The notes under the pieces are model-generated. The model saw only the letters and a program-made list of their open reading frames with translations. It ran no database searches and had not been told where the DNA came from. This document shows positions 18,171 to 26,921 of a DNA stretch of 32,049 bases, one piece after another (position 1 is the stretch's first letter; the number at the start of each line of letters is the position of its first letter). Position numbers and translations under genes: made by a program. The DNA is from Nitrospirota bacterium (GTDB taxonomy: Bacteria; UBA2233): the NCBI GenBank assembly GCA_011620345.1, contig WOZJ01000042.1:1-32049 (forward strand), given 5' to 3'.

Positions 18171-20473
18171 GAGGCTCCAACGGGGAGGGAAGGTTGGCCT
18201 TCCTGGGTGTCTTTGATAGGCTCCGCCGTATCTCCGAACATAACGAAGCGAACCTTGTCGGGTTTCTTGAAGAGACTCGGTGTGATCAGCCCTTTCTTTA
18301 GGGCGTCGCTCGTGAAGTCGACGAAGGTAGGAATTGCAGCGGTAGCCCCCGTCATTCCCCTTCCCATCGTTCGAAAATCGTCAAACCCAACCCAGACGCC
18401 CGCCAAAAAATTTGGCATAAACGCCATGAACCATGCATCTCGGAAGTCGTTTGTCGTTCCGGTTTTCCCCGCAAGTGGAAGACCGAGTACGCCCGCTCGC
18501 GCCCCCGTCCCTCGTCTTACGACGTCTTGCATCATGTTGACGACGATATAGGCGGCATCCTCGGAAACTACCTGGGATGATCCCGGGCTTTTCTCCGTGC
18601 TTATTTCCTTTTGCCCTTTTCTGTCCTTTATTTCCACGATCGAGAACAACTCTGGCCGCTTGCCTAGGTTGGCCAGCGTGGCGTACACGCGGGCCAACTC
18701 TATCGGACGAATCGAGAGGCTTCCTAGCGCGATTGAAAGGTTGGGCTGGATCCGTGTGGCAATACCCATGTTCTTGGCGTAAAGGGCGACCTGCTTTGCC
18801 CCAAACATCCACGTGAGTCTTACGGACGGGACGTTCCTGGAGCGTACGAGCGCTTCCCTTATCGTGATCGGGCCTAAAAAGCGGGCGTCGTAATTCTCTG
18901 GTGTCCAGAGTTCTCCTGGCTTTGCACCGGGAAGGGCTATGGGAGAATCGTCCACCAAAGAGAACGGCTGTAAGCCCTTGTCGATGGCAAGGGTGTATAC
19001 GACAGGCTTGAAGGCGGAGCCTGGCTGTCTCAAGGCTTGCGTAACCCTATTGAAGCGGGTCACTCCGAAGCTAGACCCTCCTTGTATGGCGAGAATCTTT
19101 CCGGTGGATGGCTCGAGCGCGACAAGGCAGCCTTGAAGAAGGGGGATGACCTCCGGCACGAGCTGCGCTTGACTGCTCGAATATTCCAAGGCGACCAAGA
19201 AGAACCCTTCTCCGGGCTTGGGTATCCCAATTTTGCCTTGCTTGAAGGCGTCCCTTAGCTCTTTGGGCCATGATTCCGTATCGAGGACTCGCTCTTTGCC
19301 TTCCACAAGAACGTGCCAACCGTCCTTGGTCTGGGCTATCATTTTGGCAATGACGGTCTCTCCCGGGGAATAGGGGTTAGAGCGATAAATAAAGGCTTCG
19401 TTGTCGTCTCGCTTGGCAAGCCAGAACTTCCAGAACGCCTCTTCGGCATCCGTCGTCCTCCGAATGGACATGGGAGCGGCATACCTGGTGGAAAGCCGAA
19501 CGAGTTGAAGGAACAATGCCTTTTGGGCGGATGCCTGGAGACGCGTGTCGAACGTCGTCGTTATTATATATCCACCCTCCAACACCGCATCCTCGTTTAG
19601 TCGCTTGATGAGCTCTTGGCGTATCATCTCGACACCGTAGGGAACGACGTCCTCATAAGGCTCCCGCCTTGGGTAGATCGCAAGCCTCGTTTGGTAGGCC
19701 TCGCGGGCCTGCTCTTTGGTGACGAACCCTAAGCTTGCCATCTGGCTAAGGACGTAGCGCTGCCTTTCTTTCAGCGCATGGGGAGAAACAAACGGGCTGT
19801 AAAGGTTTGGCGCCTTGGGCATGGATGCCAGGAGCGCGGCTTCGGCCAGCGTTAAGTCTTTGGTGCTCTTGTGGAAGTAAAGCCGGCTTCCCGCTTCAAT
19901 GCCCCAAGCCCAAGACCCAAGCGGAGCCTCGTTCAGGTAAAGCGTAAGGATTTCGTCCTTCGTGAGCTGCTTTTCAATCCTGTAGGCAAGGATAGCCTCC
20001 TTGATCTTGCGCTGTAAGCTTCTTTCTGGGCCGACGACCAAAAGCTTGATGAGCTGCTGGGTGATCGTGCTGCCGCCTTGAATAAAGCTGCCAGACCTCA
20101 AATCGATCAGGGCGGCCCTTAGGATGCTTACAAGGTCAACGCCGGGGTGTTGGTAGAACCTTGCATCCTCTGCGGCAACGAACGACTTCTTGACAAGGTC
20201 GGGGATTTCTTCAGGCTTTAGCGCGTAGCGATGGCCCTTTCTCGAAAACTCCCCGATCCATACCCCGTCTTGGCTGAACACCAAGGAGCCCTGTGGGGGG
20301 TCGTATTCTTTGATTTTTGCCAGGCTTGGCAGCTCTTTTGCATAGCTGATGATCATGACTCCCCCGGCAGCAAGGATCCCGGCAGAGATCCCGACTGCCG
20401 CGATGACCCCTATCAGGAGGAGGCGTTTCCAAGAAATGTGCGAACCTTCCCTTCGAAAGTTTCTTGGGGGCAT
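18113..20473 (-). CDS. mrcA: Class A penicillin-binding protein 1A
   Basis: A 786-residue bifunctional peptidoglycan synthase anchored in the inner membrane by a helix at about 17-43. The GT51 glycosyltransferase has AAEDARFYQHPG (Glu102), GGSTITQQLIK (133-143) and RKIKEAILAYRIEKQLTKDEI. The transpeptidase has SxxK at Ser486 (GSAFKP), SRN at 545-547 and KTGTT at 670-674. An intervening OB-like segment (about 310-440) is as in PBP1A. The C-terminus ends in a short Pro/Ser/Thr-rich tail (about 760-786), whose coding bases overlap the convergent acyltransferase gene by 58 bp. It lies 21 bases downstream of hemL on the same strand, so the two are probably co-transcribed. The ATG has only a weak GAGAAAG upstream. 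Confidence 0.94.
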   Translation of the reverse strand: MPPRNFRREGSHISWKRLLLIGVIAAVGISAGILAAGGVMIISYAKELPSLAKIKEYDPPQGSLVFSQDGVWIGEFSRKGHRYALKPEEIPDLVKKSFVAAEDARFYQHPGVDLVSILRAALIDLRSGSFIQGGSTITQQLIKLLVVGPERSLQRKIKEAILAYRIEKQLTKDEILTLYLNEAPLGSWAWGIEAGSRLYFHKSTKDLTLAEAALLASMPKAPNLYSPFVSPHALKERQRYVLSQMASLGFVTKEQAREAYQTRLAIYPRREPYEDVVPYGVEMIRQELIKRLNEDAVLEGGYIITTTFDTRLQASAQKALFLQLVRLSTRYAAPMSIRRTTDAEEAFWKFWLAKRDDNEAFIYRSNPYSPGETVIAKMIAQTKDGWHVLVEGKERVLDTESWPKELRDAFKQGKIGIPKPGEGFFLVALEYSSSQAQLVPEVIPLLQGCLVALEPSTGKILAIQGGSSFGVTRFNRVTQALRQPGSAFKPVVYTLAIDKGLQPFSLVDDSPIALPGAKPGELWTPENYDARFLGPITIREALVRSRNVPSVRLTWMFGAKQVALYAKNMGIATRIQPNLSIALGSLSIRPIELARVYATLANLGKRPELFSIVEIKDRKGQKEISTEKSPGSSQVVSEDAAYIVVNMMQDVVRRGTGARAGVLGLPLAGKTGTTNDFRDAWFMAFMPNFLAGVWVGFDDFRTMGRGMTGATAAIPTFVDFTSDALKKGLITPSLFKKPDKVRFVMFGDTAEPIKDTQEGQPSLPVGASYGPSTPPTPRQDLEKSLW
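18188..18203 (+). repeat. Perfect inverted repeat near the convergent gene ends
   Basis: GGAAGG (18188-18193) and CCTTCC (18198-18203) are exact complements around a TTGG loop. It lies 18 bases after the acyltransferase stop and inside the last codons of the PBP gene. The following bases include only a weak TTT, so a terminator role is possible but not well supported. Confidence 0.3.
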
Positions 20474-20494
20474 TGGCTTTCTCTACAATACGTG

Positions 20495-21778
20495 TTAGAG
20501 CGCTTGAAATGCGGCGCTCAGGCGTTCTTGGACTTCCTCAAGGAGCGCGTCCGTGTGAGCGACGGACAAAAAGTGCGCCTCGAACGGGGATGGCGGAGGA
20601 AAAAGACCGTGTTCTAGAGCCAAACGAAAGAACCTTGCGTACCGTTTGGTATCCGTATCGAGCACTTCGGCAAAGTTCTTTGGTGGACGCTCTGCGAAGA
20701 ATGGGGTAAAGGTGGAGCCCACCCTATTCAGCGCTATGGGGATGCCCTTTTCCTTGGCGGCTGTTTCGTATGTCCGCGCGATCGTTCGCGCTTTGGCCTC
20801 TAGGGAGGGGTAGAGCGTTTCATGGTGCTCCTTGAGGGCTTGAAGCGTGGCGATGCCAGCGGATACAGCGAGCGGGTTTCCGGATAGTGTTCCCGCCTGG
20901 TAGACGTTTCCTATGGGGGCGAGCGTTTCCATGATGTCGGCGCGCCCGCCCACGCAGGCGAGCGGCAGCCCCCCGCCGATTATCTTGCCTATAGTCGTTA
21001 AGTCCGGCTTGATTTGGACGAGGTCTTGGTAACCACCATAGTGGTACCGAAAGCCCGTAATCACCTCATCGAACACCAGAAGCGCCCCAGATTGCGTACA
21101 CAGCTCCCTTGCGGTTTCAAGAAATCCAGGCTCTGGGGGGACGACGCCCATATTGCAGGCGACGGGCTCGACAATCATGCAAGCGATCCTCTCGCCGTAC
21201 GCCTTGAAGGCCTCGCTAAGTGCCCGGGTATCGTTGTAGGAGGTCGTGAGCGTCAAGGATGCGAGCGCTCCCGGCACGCCGCGTGAGTCTGGCACCCCAA
21301 GCGTTGCCCCTCCAGAGCCGGCCTTTACCAAAAGGGCGTCCGAATGCCCATGGTACCCACCCTCGAGCTTCAGAACGAACTCTCTGCCCGTATAGGCCCT
21401 GGCCAGGCGGATGGCCGTCATTACGGCCTCGGTTCCGGAACTGACGAGCCTTACGCGCTCCAAAGAAGGAATCGCCCCCTGAAGCGCGGCGGCGAACGCT
21501 ACCTCGTCCGGGTGGGGACATCCAAAGCTCAACCCCCTGGCGGCCTGGGCTCGAATCGCCCGCTCAACGTTTGGGTGCGTGTGGCCAAGGATCATAGGCC
21601 CGTAGGCGAGAACGAAATCGATATAGCGGTTCCCTTCGACATCGACCAGGAAGGGGCCAGTCGCGTTTCGAACGAAAAAAGGCGTACCTCCGACTTTTTG
21701 AAAAGAACGGACAGGGCTGTTCACACCGCCTGGAATCAGTCCCAAGGCCGCTTGGAACAAGGCTTCGTTCGTTTTCAT
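20495..21778 (-). CDS. hemL: Glutamate-1-semialdehyde 2,1-aminomutase
   Basis: A 427-residue PLP enzyme converting glutamate-1-semialdehyde, the HemA product, to 5-aminolevulinate. It starts KTNEALFQAALGLIPGGVNSP, as expected for HemL. SSGTEAVMTAIRLARA and LEGGYHGHSDALLVKAGSG (138-156) line the PLP site. VFDEVITGFR and the Schiff-base lysine Lys265 in GKIIGGGLP complete the site. ATG 21778 is preferred over the in-frame ATG 21892. The 38-residue extension from 21892 is not family-like and runs across the promoter region of the divergent nuo operon. GAGGAG directly abuts ATG 21778, an unusually short spacing. It is the only heme gene here outside the plus-strand hem operon. Confidence 0.95.
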   Translation of the reverse strand: MKTNEALFQAALGLIPGGVNSPVRSFQKVGGTPFFVRNATGPFLVDVEGNRYIDFVLAYGPMILGHTHPNVERAIRAQAARGLSFGCPHPDEVAFAAALQGAIPSLERVRLVSSGTEAVMTAIRLARAYTGREFVLKLEGGYHGHSDALLVKAGSGGATLGVPDSRGVPGALASLTLTTSYNDTRALSEAFKAYGERIACMIVEPVACNMGVVPPEPGFLETARELCTQSGALLVFDEVITGFRYHYGGYQDLVQIKPDLTTIGKIIGGGLPLACVGGRADIMETLAPIGNVYQAGTLSGNPLAVSAGIATLQALKEHHETLYPSLEAKARTIARTYETAAKEKGIPIALNRVGSTFTPFFAERPPKNFAEVLDTDTKRYARFFRLALEHGLFPPPSPFEAHFLSVAHTDALLEEVQERLSAAFQAL

Positions 21779-21829
21779 CTCCTCAAATCCTATCGCTTTG
21801 ATGGCATGATGGTTACATAACGAGAAGGC

Positions 21830-21859
21830 TTGCAAATAAATCAAGCGCAAGCGTATACT
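21830..21859 (+). promoter_or_regulatory. Candidate promoter of the nuo operon
   Basis: TTGCAA (21830-21835) and TATACT (21854-21859) are 18 bases apart. The start would be near 21866, giving a short leader of about 35 bases. It lies in the 122-bp divergent region between hemL and nuoA. Confidence 0.55.
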
Positions 21860-21900
21860 AAAACGAAATGATTCATTAAGGAAGCTTAGCACTACCTAAC

Positions 21901-22296
21901 ATGGCTGAACAATACGCGACCGTCGGCGTGTTCTTGGTTTTCGGGGTTTTCTTTGTAATCCTCACGCTCTTTATCGTCCATCTTGTTGCCCCCTACAACC
22001 CAACGCCCGTAAAGCTCTCGATCTACGAGTGTGGCGAGGTCCCTGTAGGCGAGGCATGGGTTCAGTACAACGTGAGGTTCTTTGCGATCGCGCTTCTGTT
22101 CTTGCTGTTCGAGGTAGACATCGCCTTGATGTATCCAGCCGTTGCCGTTTACAAGAAGTTTCTGGATGCCGGAATGGGAGCGCTTGCTCTCGTTGAAATT
22201 CTAACCTTTGTTATCGTGATGTTCTTCGGGCTTGTCTATGCCTGGAGAAAAGGGGGGCTAAAATGGGCCAAAATCCTCGAACCGAGGCCTATGTAA
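21901..22296 (+). CDS. nuoA: NADH-quinone oxidoreductase subunit A
   Basis: A 131-residue membrane subunit with three transmembrane helices. The first loop contains [14 protein letters not shown] with the conserved Cys44, and the second helix carries [10 protein letters not shown] (Glu71, Asp73), both NuoA hallmarks. It sits at the junction between the quinone site and the membrane arm. The ATG is the first gene of the nuo operon. The nearest ribosome-binding-like AAGGAAG (21878-21884) is 16 bases away, longer than usual, and is preceded by a three-codon ATG...TAA frame at 21868-21879. Confidence 0.95.
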   Translation: MAEQYATVGVFLVFGVFFVILTLFIVHLVAPYNPTPVKLSIYECGEVPVGEAWVQYNVRFFAIALLFLLFEVDIALMYPAVAVYKKFLDAGMGALALVEILTFVIVMFFGLVYAWRKGGLKWAKILEPRPM

Positions 22297-22339
22297 GCGC
22301 TCCTGCCTTTTTTGGAATCCAAACAAAGGAGAAACATAT

Positions 22340-22828
22340 ATGCATTATACGCTAAGAAATAAGCTTCCATCTACGGCCCTATTTACAACCGTGGATGCCG
22401 TGCTGAACTGGGGAAGACTCTCTAGTCTGTGGTATTTGCTTTTTGGCACGGCCTGCTGTGCAATTGAGTTGATGCAGACGGGCGGGCCAAGAGCGGACCT
22501 GGACCGGTTCGGGGCTGTATTCCGCTCATCCCCAAGGCAGTCCGACCTGCTGATCGTTGCTGGAACCGTCACCTACAAAATGGCCTCCCGGATAAAGAGG
22601 CTATACGAGCAGATGGCAGACCCAAAGTACGTTATCTCGATGGGGAGTTGCTCCAACTGCGGCGGGTTGTTCGATTTGGGTTACAGCGTGCTTCGTGGGA
22701 TCGACAAAGTAATTCCGGTCGATGTGTACGTGCCCGGTTGTCCGCCGCGACCTGAAGCGCTCACCCAGGGGCTTTTGGTTCTTCAAGAAAAGATCCGAAA
22801 GCAGCGCTACCTAGCCAGGGAGGCATAG
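22340..22828 (+). CDS. nuoB: NADH-quinone oxidoreductase subunit B (N2 cluster)
   Basis: A 162-residue peripheral subunit that holds the terminal [4Fe-4S] cluster N2, next to the quinone. Ligands are the tandem Cys39-Cys40 ([10 protein letters not shown]), Cys104 ([10 protein letters not shown]) and Cys134 ([11 protein letters not shown]). An extra Cys107 lies within GSCSNCGG, where many homologues have Ser. AAAGGAG precedes the ATG. It follows nuoA by 43 bases, the largest gap inside this operon. Confidence 0.96.
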   Translation: MHYTLRNKLPSTALFTTVDAVLNWGRLSSLWYLLFGTACCAIELMQTGGPRADLDRFGAVFRSSPRQSDLLIVAGTVTYKMASRIKRLYEQMADPKYVISMGSCSNCGGLFDLGYSVLRGIDKVIPVDVYVPGCPPRPEALTQGLLVLQEKIRKQRYLAREA

Positions 22829-22831
22829 ACA

Positions 22832-23338
22832 TTGGGCCTGGAAGCGCTTAAAGAAGAGATCACAAAGGCCTTGTCGACAATAGTCGTGGAGCCCGTTTGG
22901 GCTGAGGCTGCGGGCGATTTGGCACTCCATGTCCTCCCAGGCTCGCTCAAAGCCGTTGCCGCTGCCCTTAAGGGAGTGGGGTTTAGGCTGTTGCTTGCCG
23001 TCGCCGTTGTCGATGAGGGCGAAACGTTCCGGGTTGTTTATCCCTTGTGCTCGCTTGAACGGCGCCTAAGGCTTATACTTATGACGTCCGTACCGAGGCA
23101 AGCTCCGGATATAGACAGCCTGGTGGATGTTTGGCCTGCGGCTAACTGGCATGAGAGGGAACAAGCGGAGCTCTTTGGTGTTACCTTTGTCGGCCATCCG
23201 GACCCAAGGCACCTGTTGCTCCCCGATGATTGGGAGGGGTATCCTTTGCGAAAAGACTACAAGGAGCCAGAGGTTTACCGCGGGATTTCTACGGAAAGGC
23301 CCTACTGGGAGGACGAGGGATGCAGCCGTTCGAACTGA
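22832..23338 (+). CDS. nuoC: NADH-quinone oxidoreductase subunit C
   Basis: A 168-residue peripheral subunit of the quinone module, unfused to NuoD, unlike in E. coli. The signature HEREQAELFGVTFVGHPD is followed by LLLPDDWEGYPLRKDY. The TTG start at 22832 is supported by AGGGAGG (22817-22823) 8 bases upstream and by lying just 3 bases after the nuoB stop. The last 19 bases overlap nuoD. Confidence 0.94.
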   Translation: MGLEALKEEITKALSTIVVEPVWAEAAGDLALHVLPGSLKAVAAALKGVGFRLLLAVAVVDEGETFRVVYPLCSLERRLRLILMTSVPRQAPDIDSLVDVWPAANWHEREQAELFGVTFVGHPDPRHLLLPDDWEGYPLRKDYKEPEVYRGISTERPYWEDEGCSRSN

Positions 23339-24459
23339 CGGATCTTGGGGCCGGCACGAAAGAGATGATGCTCAACATGGGACCGCAGCATCCAAGCACG
23401 CACGGGGTGATCAAGTTCGTGCTTAGGATGGACGGGGAGGTCGTGGCCGCGCTCGACCCGGATGTGGGCTTTCTTCATCGGTCCATTGAAAAGATCGCAG
23501 AAAAGCTCTCTTATCCCGATTTTATGCCCTATACGGACAGGGTGGATTACGTAGCCGCCATGAACTGCAACTTTGGCTATGCTAGGGTCGTAGAAAAGCT
23601 CATGAAGATGGAGGTTCCTAAAAGGGCCGAGTATATCCGGGTGATTGTCGCAGAGCTCAACCGAATTTCTTCTCATTTGGTCTCCGTAGGGACGTTTGGG
23701 AACGACATCGGCGCCGTTACCCCTTTTTTGTATGCCATAAGGGACAGGGAGCTCATCAACGACCTGCTCGAGATGCTCTGCGGGGCCAGACTTACGTACA
23801 ATTTTGTGAGAATCGGCGGGGTCGCCTTTGACCTCCCGGACACGTTCAAAGAGAAAGCCATTGCGTTCTTGGACACTTTAGAGCCGAAACTCAAAGAGTT
23901 TAACACCCTCTTGAGCGAGAACCGTATCTTTAGGGAGCGCCTTGCAGGGGTTTGCGTGATCTCTAAAGAGGATGCTGTCGCTTACGGCGTGACGGGGCCT
24001 AATTTGAGGGGGTCCGGGGTAGATTGGGATCTCCGTAGGGATGAGCCCTACTCGGTGTATCCAGAAGTTTCCTTTGAGGTGCCCGTAGGCGGGGGGCTGG
24101 TAGGGAAGGTAGGCGATGCCTTTGACCGCTACTGGGTGCGGATCAAGGAGATGCAAGAAAGCGCAAAGATCGTGCGTCAATGTTTGGAGCAGATCCCGGA
24201 AGGCCCCATCATGGCGAAAATCCCTCGCGTCCTCAAGCCGCCCGCTGGCGATGCCTTCGACAGGACAGAAGCGCCAAGAGGAGAGCTTGGGTACTACCTC
24301 GTGAGCGACGGATCGAGTAAGCCTCAAAGGCTCAAGATCCGGACGGGATCGTTTGCTGCCGTGTCTATTATTCCAAAGATTGCACCGGGTTGGATGATCG
24401 CGGACATCGTTGCGCTGATCGGCAGCCTTGATATCATCGCGCCGGAGATTGACCGCTGA
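23320..24459 (+). CDS. nuoD: NADH-quinone oxidoreductase subunit D
   Basis: A 379-residue 49-kDa-type subunit forming the quinone pocket with NuoB. Family blocks are [40 protein letters not shown] and [13 protein letters not shown]. The C-terminus is [21 protein letters not shown]-like, without the NiFe-binding cysteines of related hydrogenases. The ATG 23320 has GGGAGGA six bases upstream and overlaps the end of nuoC; a longer in-frame extension to 23230 lies in nuoC and is rejected. The stop shares one base with the nuoH ATG (TGATG). Confidence 0.95.
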   Translation: MQPFELTDLGAGTKEMMLNMGPQHPSTHGVIKFVLRMDGEVVAALDPDVGFLHRSIEKIAEKLSYPDFMPYTDRVDYVAAMNCNFGYARVVEKLMKMEVPKRAEYIRVIVAELNRISSHLVSVGTFGNDIGAVTPFLYAIRDRELINDLLEMLCGARLTYNFVRIGGVAFDLPDTFKEKAIAFLDTLEPKLKEFNTLLSENRIFRERLAGVCVISKEDAVAYGVTGPNLRGSGVDWDLRRDEPYSVYPEVSFEVPVGGGLVGKVGDAFDRYWVRIKEMQESAKIVRQCLEQIPEGPIMAKIPRVLKPPAGDAFDRTEAPRGELGYYLVSDGSSKPQRLKIRTGSFAAVSIIPKIAPGWMIADIVALIGSLDIIAPEIDR

Positions 24460-25517
24460 TGGAAATTTTTCTCCAAGAAGGCCTTGTTTTGCTGAAGGCG
24501 GCTCTGTGGGCTGTAGCGCTTTCTTTGGTAATGGCCCTTGTTGCCGGGTTCTTGACATACCTGGAACGGAAGGTTGCAGGGCACATGCAAGCAAGGCTTG
24601 GTCCAAACCGGGTCGGCCCGTACGGGCTTTTGCAGTTCGTGGCCGACGGGGTCAAGTTGTTCCTGAAAGAGGACCTCATCCCAAGCGATGCAGACGCCCC
24701 TCTGTTCCGCTTCGGCCCGTACCTCGTGTTTGTGGGGAGCTTTGCCGTCTTTGCCGTCTTGCCTTTTGGCGAACGGATTGTCGCGACGGACTTGAACATC
24801 GGCCTCTTCTACGTGCTCGCCATCACATCGATCGAAACAGTAGGGCTTTTGATGGCCGGCTGGGCTTCGAACAACAAATGGGCCCTTTTGGGGGCGATGC
24901 GCTCTGCCGCGCAGTCGATCAGCTATGAAATTCCCGTGGGCGTCTCGTTCCTCATCCCTATCGTGCTTGCCGGGTCGATGAGCCTGCAGGGGATTATCCA
25001 TGCGCAGGCCGGGGGTTTTGGGCTGTTGGGTTGGAACGTTTTCCATAACCCGTTCTCCCTGGCCGCCTTCTTTGTGGGATGTACGGCGATGGTGGCCGAG
25101 ATCAACCGTACGCCGTTCGACCTTCCAGAGGCCGAGAGTGAACTCGTTGCCGGCTACAACACCGAATACTCGGGCATGCGCTTTGCCTTCTTCTTCCTTG
25201 CGGAGTACGCGAACATCTTCGTGATCTCCATGATTGCCGCGGCCATCTTCCTTGGCGGCTGGCAGCTTCCGTCCCCCTTCAAAGATATATTGCCCTTTGG
25301 TCTGGTGGGGTCATTCGTTCTGCTGGCCAAGGCGGCTGTTCTCGTGTTTATCGTGCTTTGGCTTCGTTGGACGCTGCCTCGGGTACGGGTTGACCAGCTG
25401 ATGGAGGTCTGTTGGAAGTACCTAACCCCGATGGCGCTTGTTTGCTTGATGGGTACGGCCGTATGGATGTGGGCCTTCCCAGGAAGGATATTTTTTGGGC
25501 TATTTGGTACAGCCTAG
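24459..25517 (+). CDS. nuoH: NADH-quinone oxidoreductase subunit H
   Basis: A 352-residue membrane subunit with about eight helices that links the quinone site to the proton channels. Conserved blocks are [36 protein letters not shown], and [18 protein letters not shown] with [12 protein letters not shown], which contain the acidic loop residues. It follows nuoD directly. In E. coli-type operons NuoE, NuoF and NuoG would lie between NuoD and NuoH, and none are present here. Confidence 0.96.
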   Translation: MEIFLQEGLVLLKAALWAVALSLVMALVAGFLTYLERKVAGHMQARLGPNRVGPYGLLQFVADGVKLFLKEDLIPSDADAPLFRFGPYLVFVGSFAVFAVLPFGERIVATDLNIGLFYVLAITSIETVGLLMAGWASNNKWALLGAMRSAAQSISYEIPVGVSFLIPIVLAGSMSLQGIIHAQAGGFGLLGWNVFHNPFSLAAFFVGCTAMVAEINRTPFDLPEAESELVAGYNTEYSGMRFAFFFLAEYANIFVISMIAAAIFLGGWQLPSPFKDILPFGLVGSFVLLAKAAVLVFIVLWLRWTLPRVRVDQLMEVCWKYLTPMALVCLMGTAVWMWAFPGRIFFGLFGTA

Positions 25518-25529
25518 AAGGAGAAAGCC

Positions 25530-26060
25530 ATGGTGCAATCCATGAAACGATACGTCGGAAACGTCGGAAATACAACGCTGACCGTTCTTAAGGGGTTGCG
25601 GGTCACGCTGATCAACCTGTTTCGCACGCCGATTACGATCCAATACCCTGAGGTAGACATTCGCCAAAAAGATTTAAAGGCGTTCGGCTACAAGGGGCCT
25701 TTGGGTCCGTTGCCGGACCGCTTCCGTGGGTTTTTGCACGTCAACCCAGAGATCTGCATTGCTTGCGATCTTTGCATGAAAGCATGTCCGATAGATTGCA
25801 TTCGGATCGAGAGTACGAAGATCGACAAGACGACGATCCAGGGTAAGGACGGGAAGGCGGTAAACAAGGTGAAGCACCCGGTCCGGTTCGATATTCACCT
25901 TGGCAAATGCATGTATTGTGGGCTTTGCGTCGAGCCTTGCCCGACGGGCGCTATCTCATTTTCGAAAGAGTTCGAAGGCGCGACCTCTACGCTCAACACG
26001 CTTGTTGTGCATTTTGCCGAGCCCAAAGGGCTCCCCGTACGCGAAGCGACAATTTTATAA
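25530..26060 (+). CDS. nuoI: NADH-quinone oxidoreductase subunit I (2[4Fe-4S])
   Basis: A 176-residue TYKY-type subunit carrying clusters N6a and N6b. The motifs are CIACDLCMKACP (Cys76, 79, 82, 86) and CMYCGLCVEPCP (Cys127, 130, 133, 137). An N-terminal amphipathic stretch associates with the membrane arm. AAGGAG lies upstream of the ATG at good spacing. In a complex lacking NuoEFG this is the most exposed iron-sulfur subunit and a reasonable electron entry point, for example from ferredoxin, which is inference. Confidence 0.96.
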   Translation: MVQSMKRYVGNVGNTTLTVLKGLRVTLINLFRTPITIQYPEVDIRQKDLKAFGYKGPLGPLPDRFRGFLHVNPEICIACDLCMKACPIDCIRIESTKIDKTTIQGKDGKAVNKVKHPVRFDIHLGKCMYCGLCVEPCPTGAISFSKEFEGATSTLNTLVVHFAEPKGLPVREATIL

Positions 26061-26082
26061 GCTTAATGGGAAAAAGGGTATC

Positions 26083-26586
26083 ATGAGCCTTTCCGAGCTC
26101 GTCTTTCACGGGATTTGTATTATGACCGTCGTCTCCGGGTTCTATGCGGTGTACACGGAAAACCTCGTGCATGCGGTGTTTGCGCTCTTGGCTACCTTTT
26201 TCGGCATGGCCGGCCTTTTCGTTTACCTCCGGGCGGATTTTTTGGCGGCTCTCCAGGTTCTTGTGTACGTCGGAGGCATTCTCGTGTTGTTCCTGTTTGG
26301 CGTGATGTTCACGCAGGATATTTACCGGCTCAAGATTTCGGCAAAGCCCATAAACCGCGTATGGGGGATGATTCTAGGGGTTGGGTTCCTTGCCTCTTTC
26401 TTTTGGGTGGTGATTCTTAAAGGACGATTCGTTCTGGACACAGGCGTGGGAATGACCTTAGGCCAGGGGGTTGAAGCGCTGGGCGGGTTGTTGCTTACGC
26501 GCTATGTCCTTGCCTTCGAAGCGGTGACGCTCCTCATCGTCGCCTGTATGGTAGGGGCCATCCTGCTAACGTTGAAGCGGGAGTAA
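26083..26586 (+). CDS. nuoJ: NADH-quinone oxidoreductase subunit J
   Basis: A 167-residue membrane subunit with five hydrophobic helices. The typical NuoJ segment HAVFALLATFFGMAGLFVYL is followed by FLAALQVLVYVGGILVLFLF, which contains the helix-3 pi-bulge region. ATG 26083 is chosen over longer frames because AAAAAGGG lies upstream and the extension would overlap nuoI. Its TAA shares one base with the nuoK ATG. Confidence 0.93.
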   Translation: MSLSELVFHGICIMTVVSGFYAVYTENLVHAVFALLATFFGMAGLFVYLRADFLAALQVLVYVGGILVLFLFGVMFTQDIYRLKISAKPINRVWGMILGVGFLASFFWVVILKGRFVLDTGVGMTLGQGVEALGGLLLTRYVLAFEAVTLLIVACMVGAILLTLKRE

Positions 26587-26906
26587 TGGGTATGCTAGAA
26601 CAATATTTGCTTGTTTCCGTCGTTTTGTTCGTGCTCGGAGTGTTTGGGACAATTAGCAGACGAAACGCCGTAGGGATGCTTATCGGGATAGAGCTCGTGC
26701 TAAACGCCGCATCCTTGAGTTTTGTGGCATTTGGCCGGTATATCCTGCCTTTCGGGGATTCTCCCAAAGAAGCCGGGCAGGTGGTCTCCGTGTTTATAAT
26801 TATTCTAGCCGCATGCGAGGCGGTGGTTGCGCTTACGATTGTGTACGCCCTCTACAGGCTCTACCGGACGATAGATGTCGATAAGGTTCACATGCTCAGG
26901 CAATAG
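26586..26906 (+). CDS. nuoK: NADH-quinone oxidoreductase subunit K
   Basis: A 106-residue three-helix subunit related to MrpC. The membrane glutamates needed for proton movement are Glu36 (LIGIELVLNAA) and Glu78 (LAACEAVVALTIVYA). The ATG overlaps the nuoJ stop by one base. A second in-frame ATG two codons later is possible. Confidence 0.95.
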   Translation: MGMLEQYLLVSVVLFVLGVFGTISRRNAVGMLIGIELVLNAASLSFVAFGRYILPFGDSPKEAGQVVSVFIIILAACEAVVALTIVYALYRLYRTIDVDKVHMLRQ

Positions 26907-26921
26907 AAAGGCAAAAGGCGT

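Noticed and set aside
21779-21892. Longer hemL N-terminus
   Set aside because: HemL proteins begin at the KTNEALF-type segment; the extension is not family-like and would cover the nuo promoter.
24324-25046. 240-codon frame on the minus strand over nuoD/nuoH
   Set aside because: It is antisense to strongly conserved complex I genes, is rich in charged and His/Gln residues, and has no ribosome-binding site or family motif.
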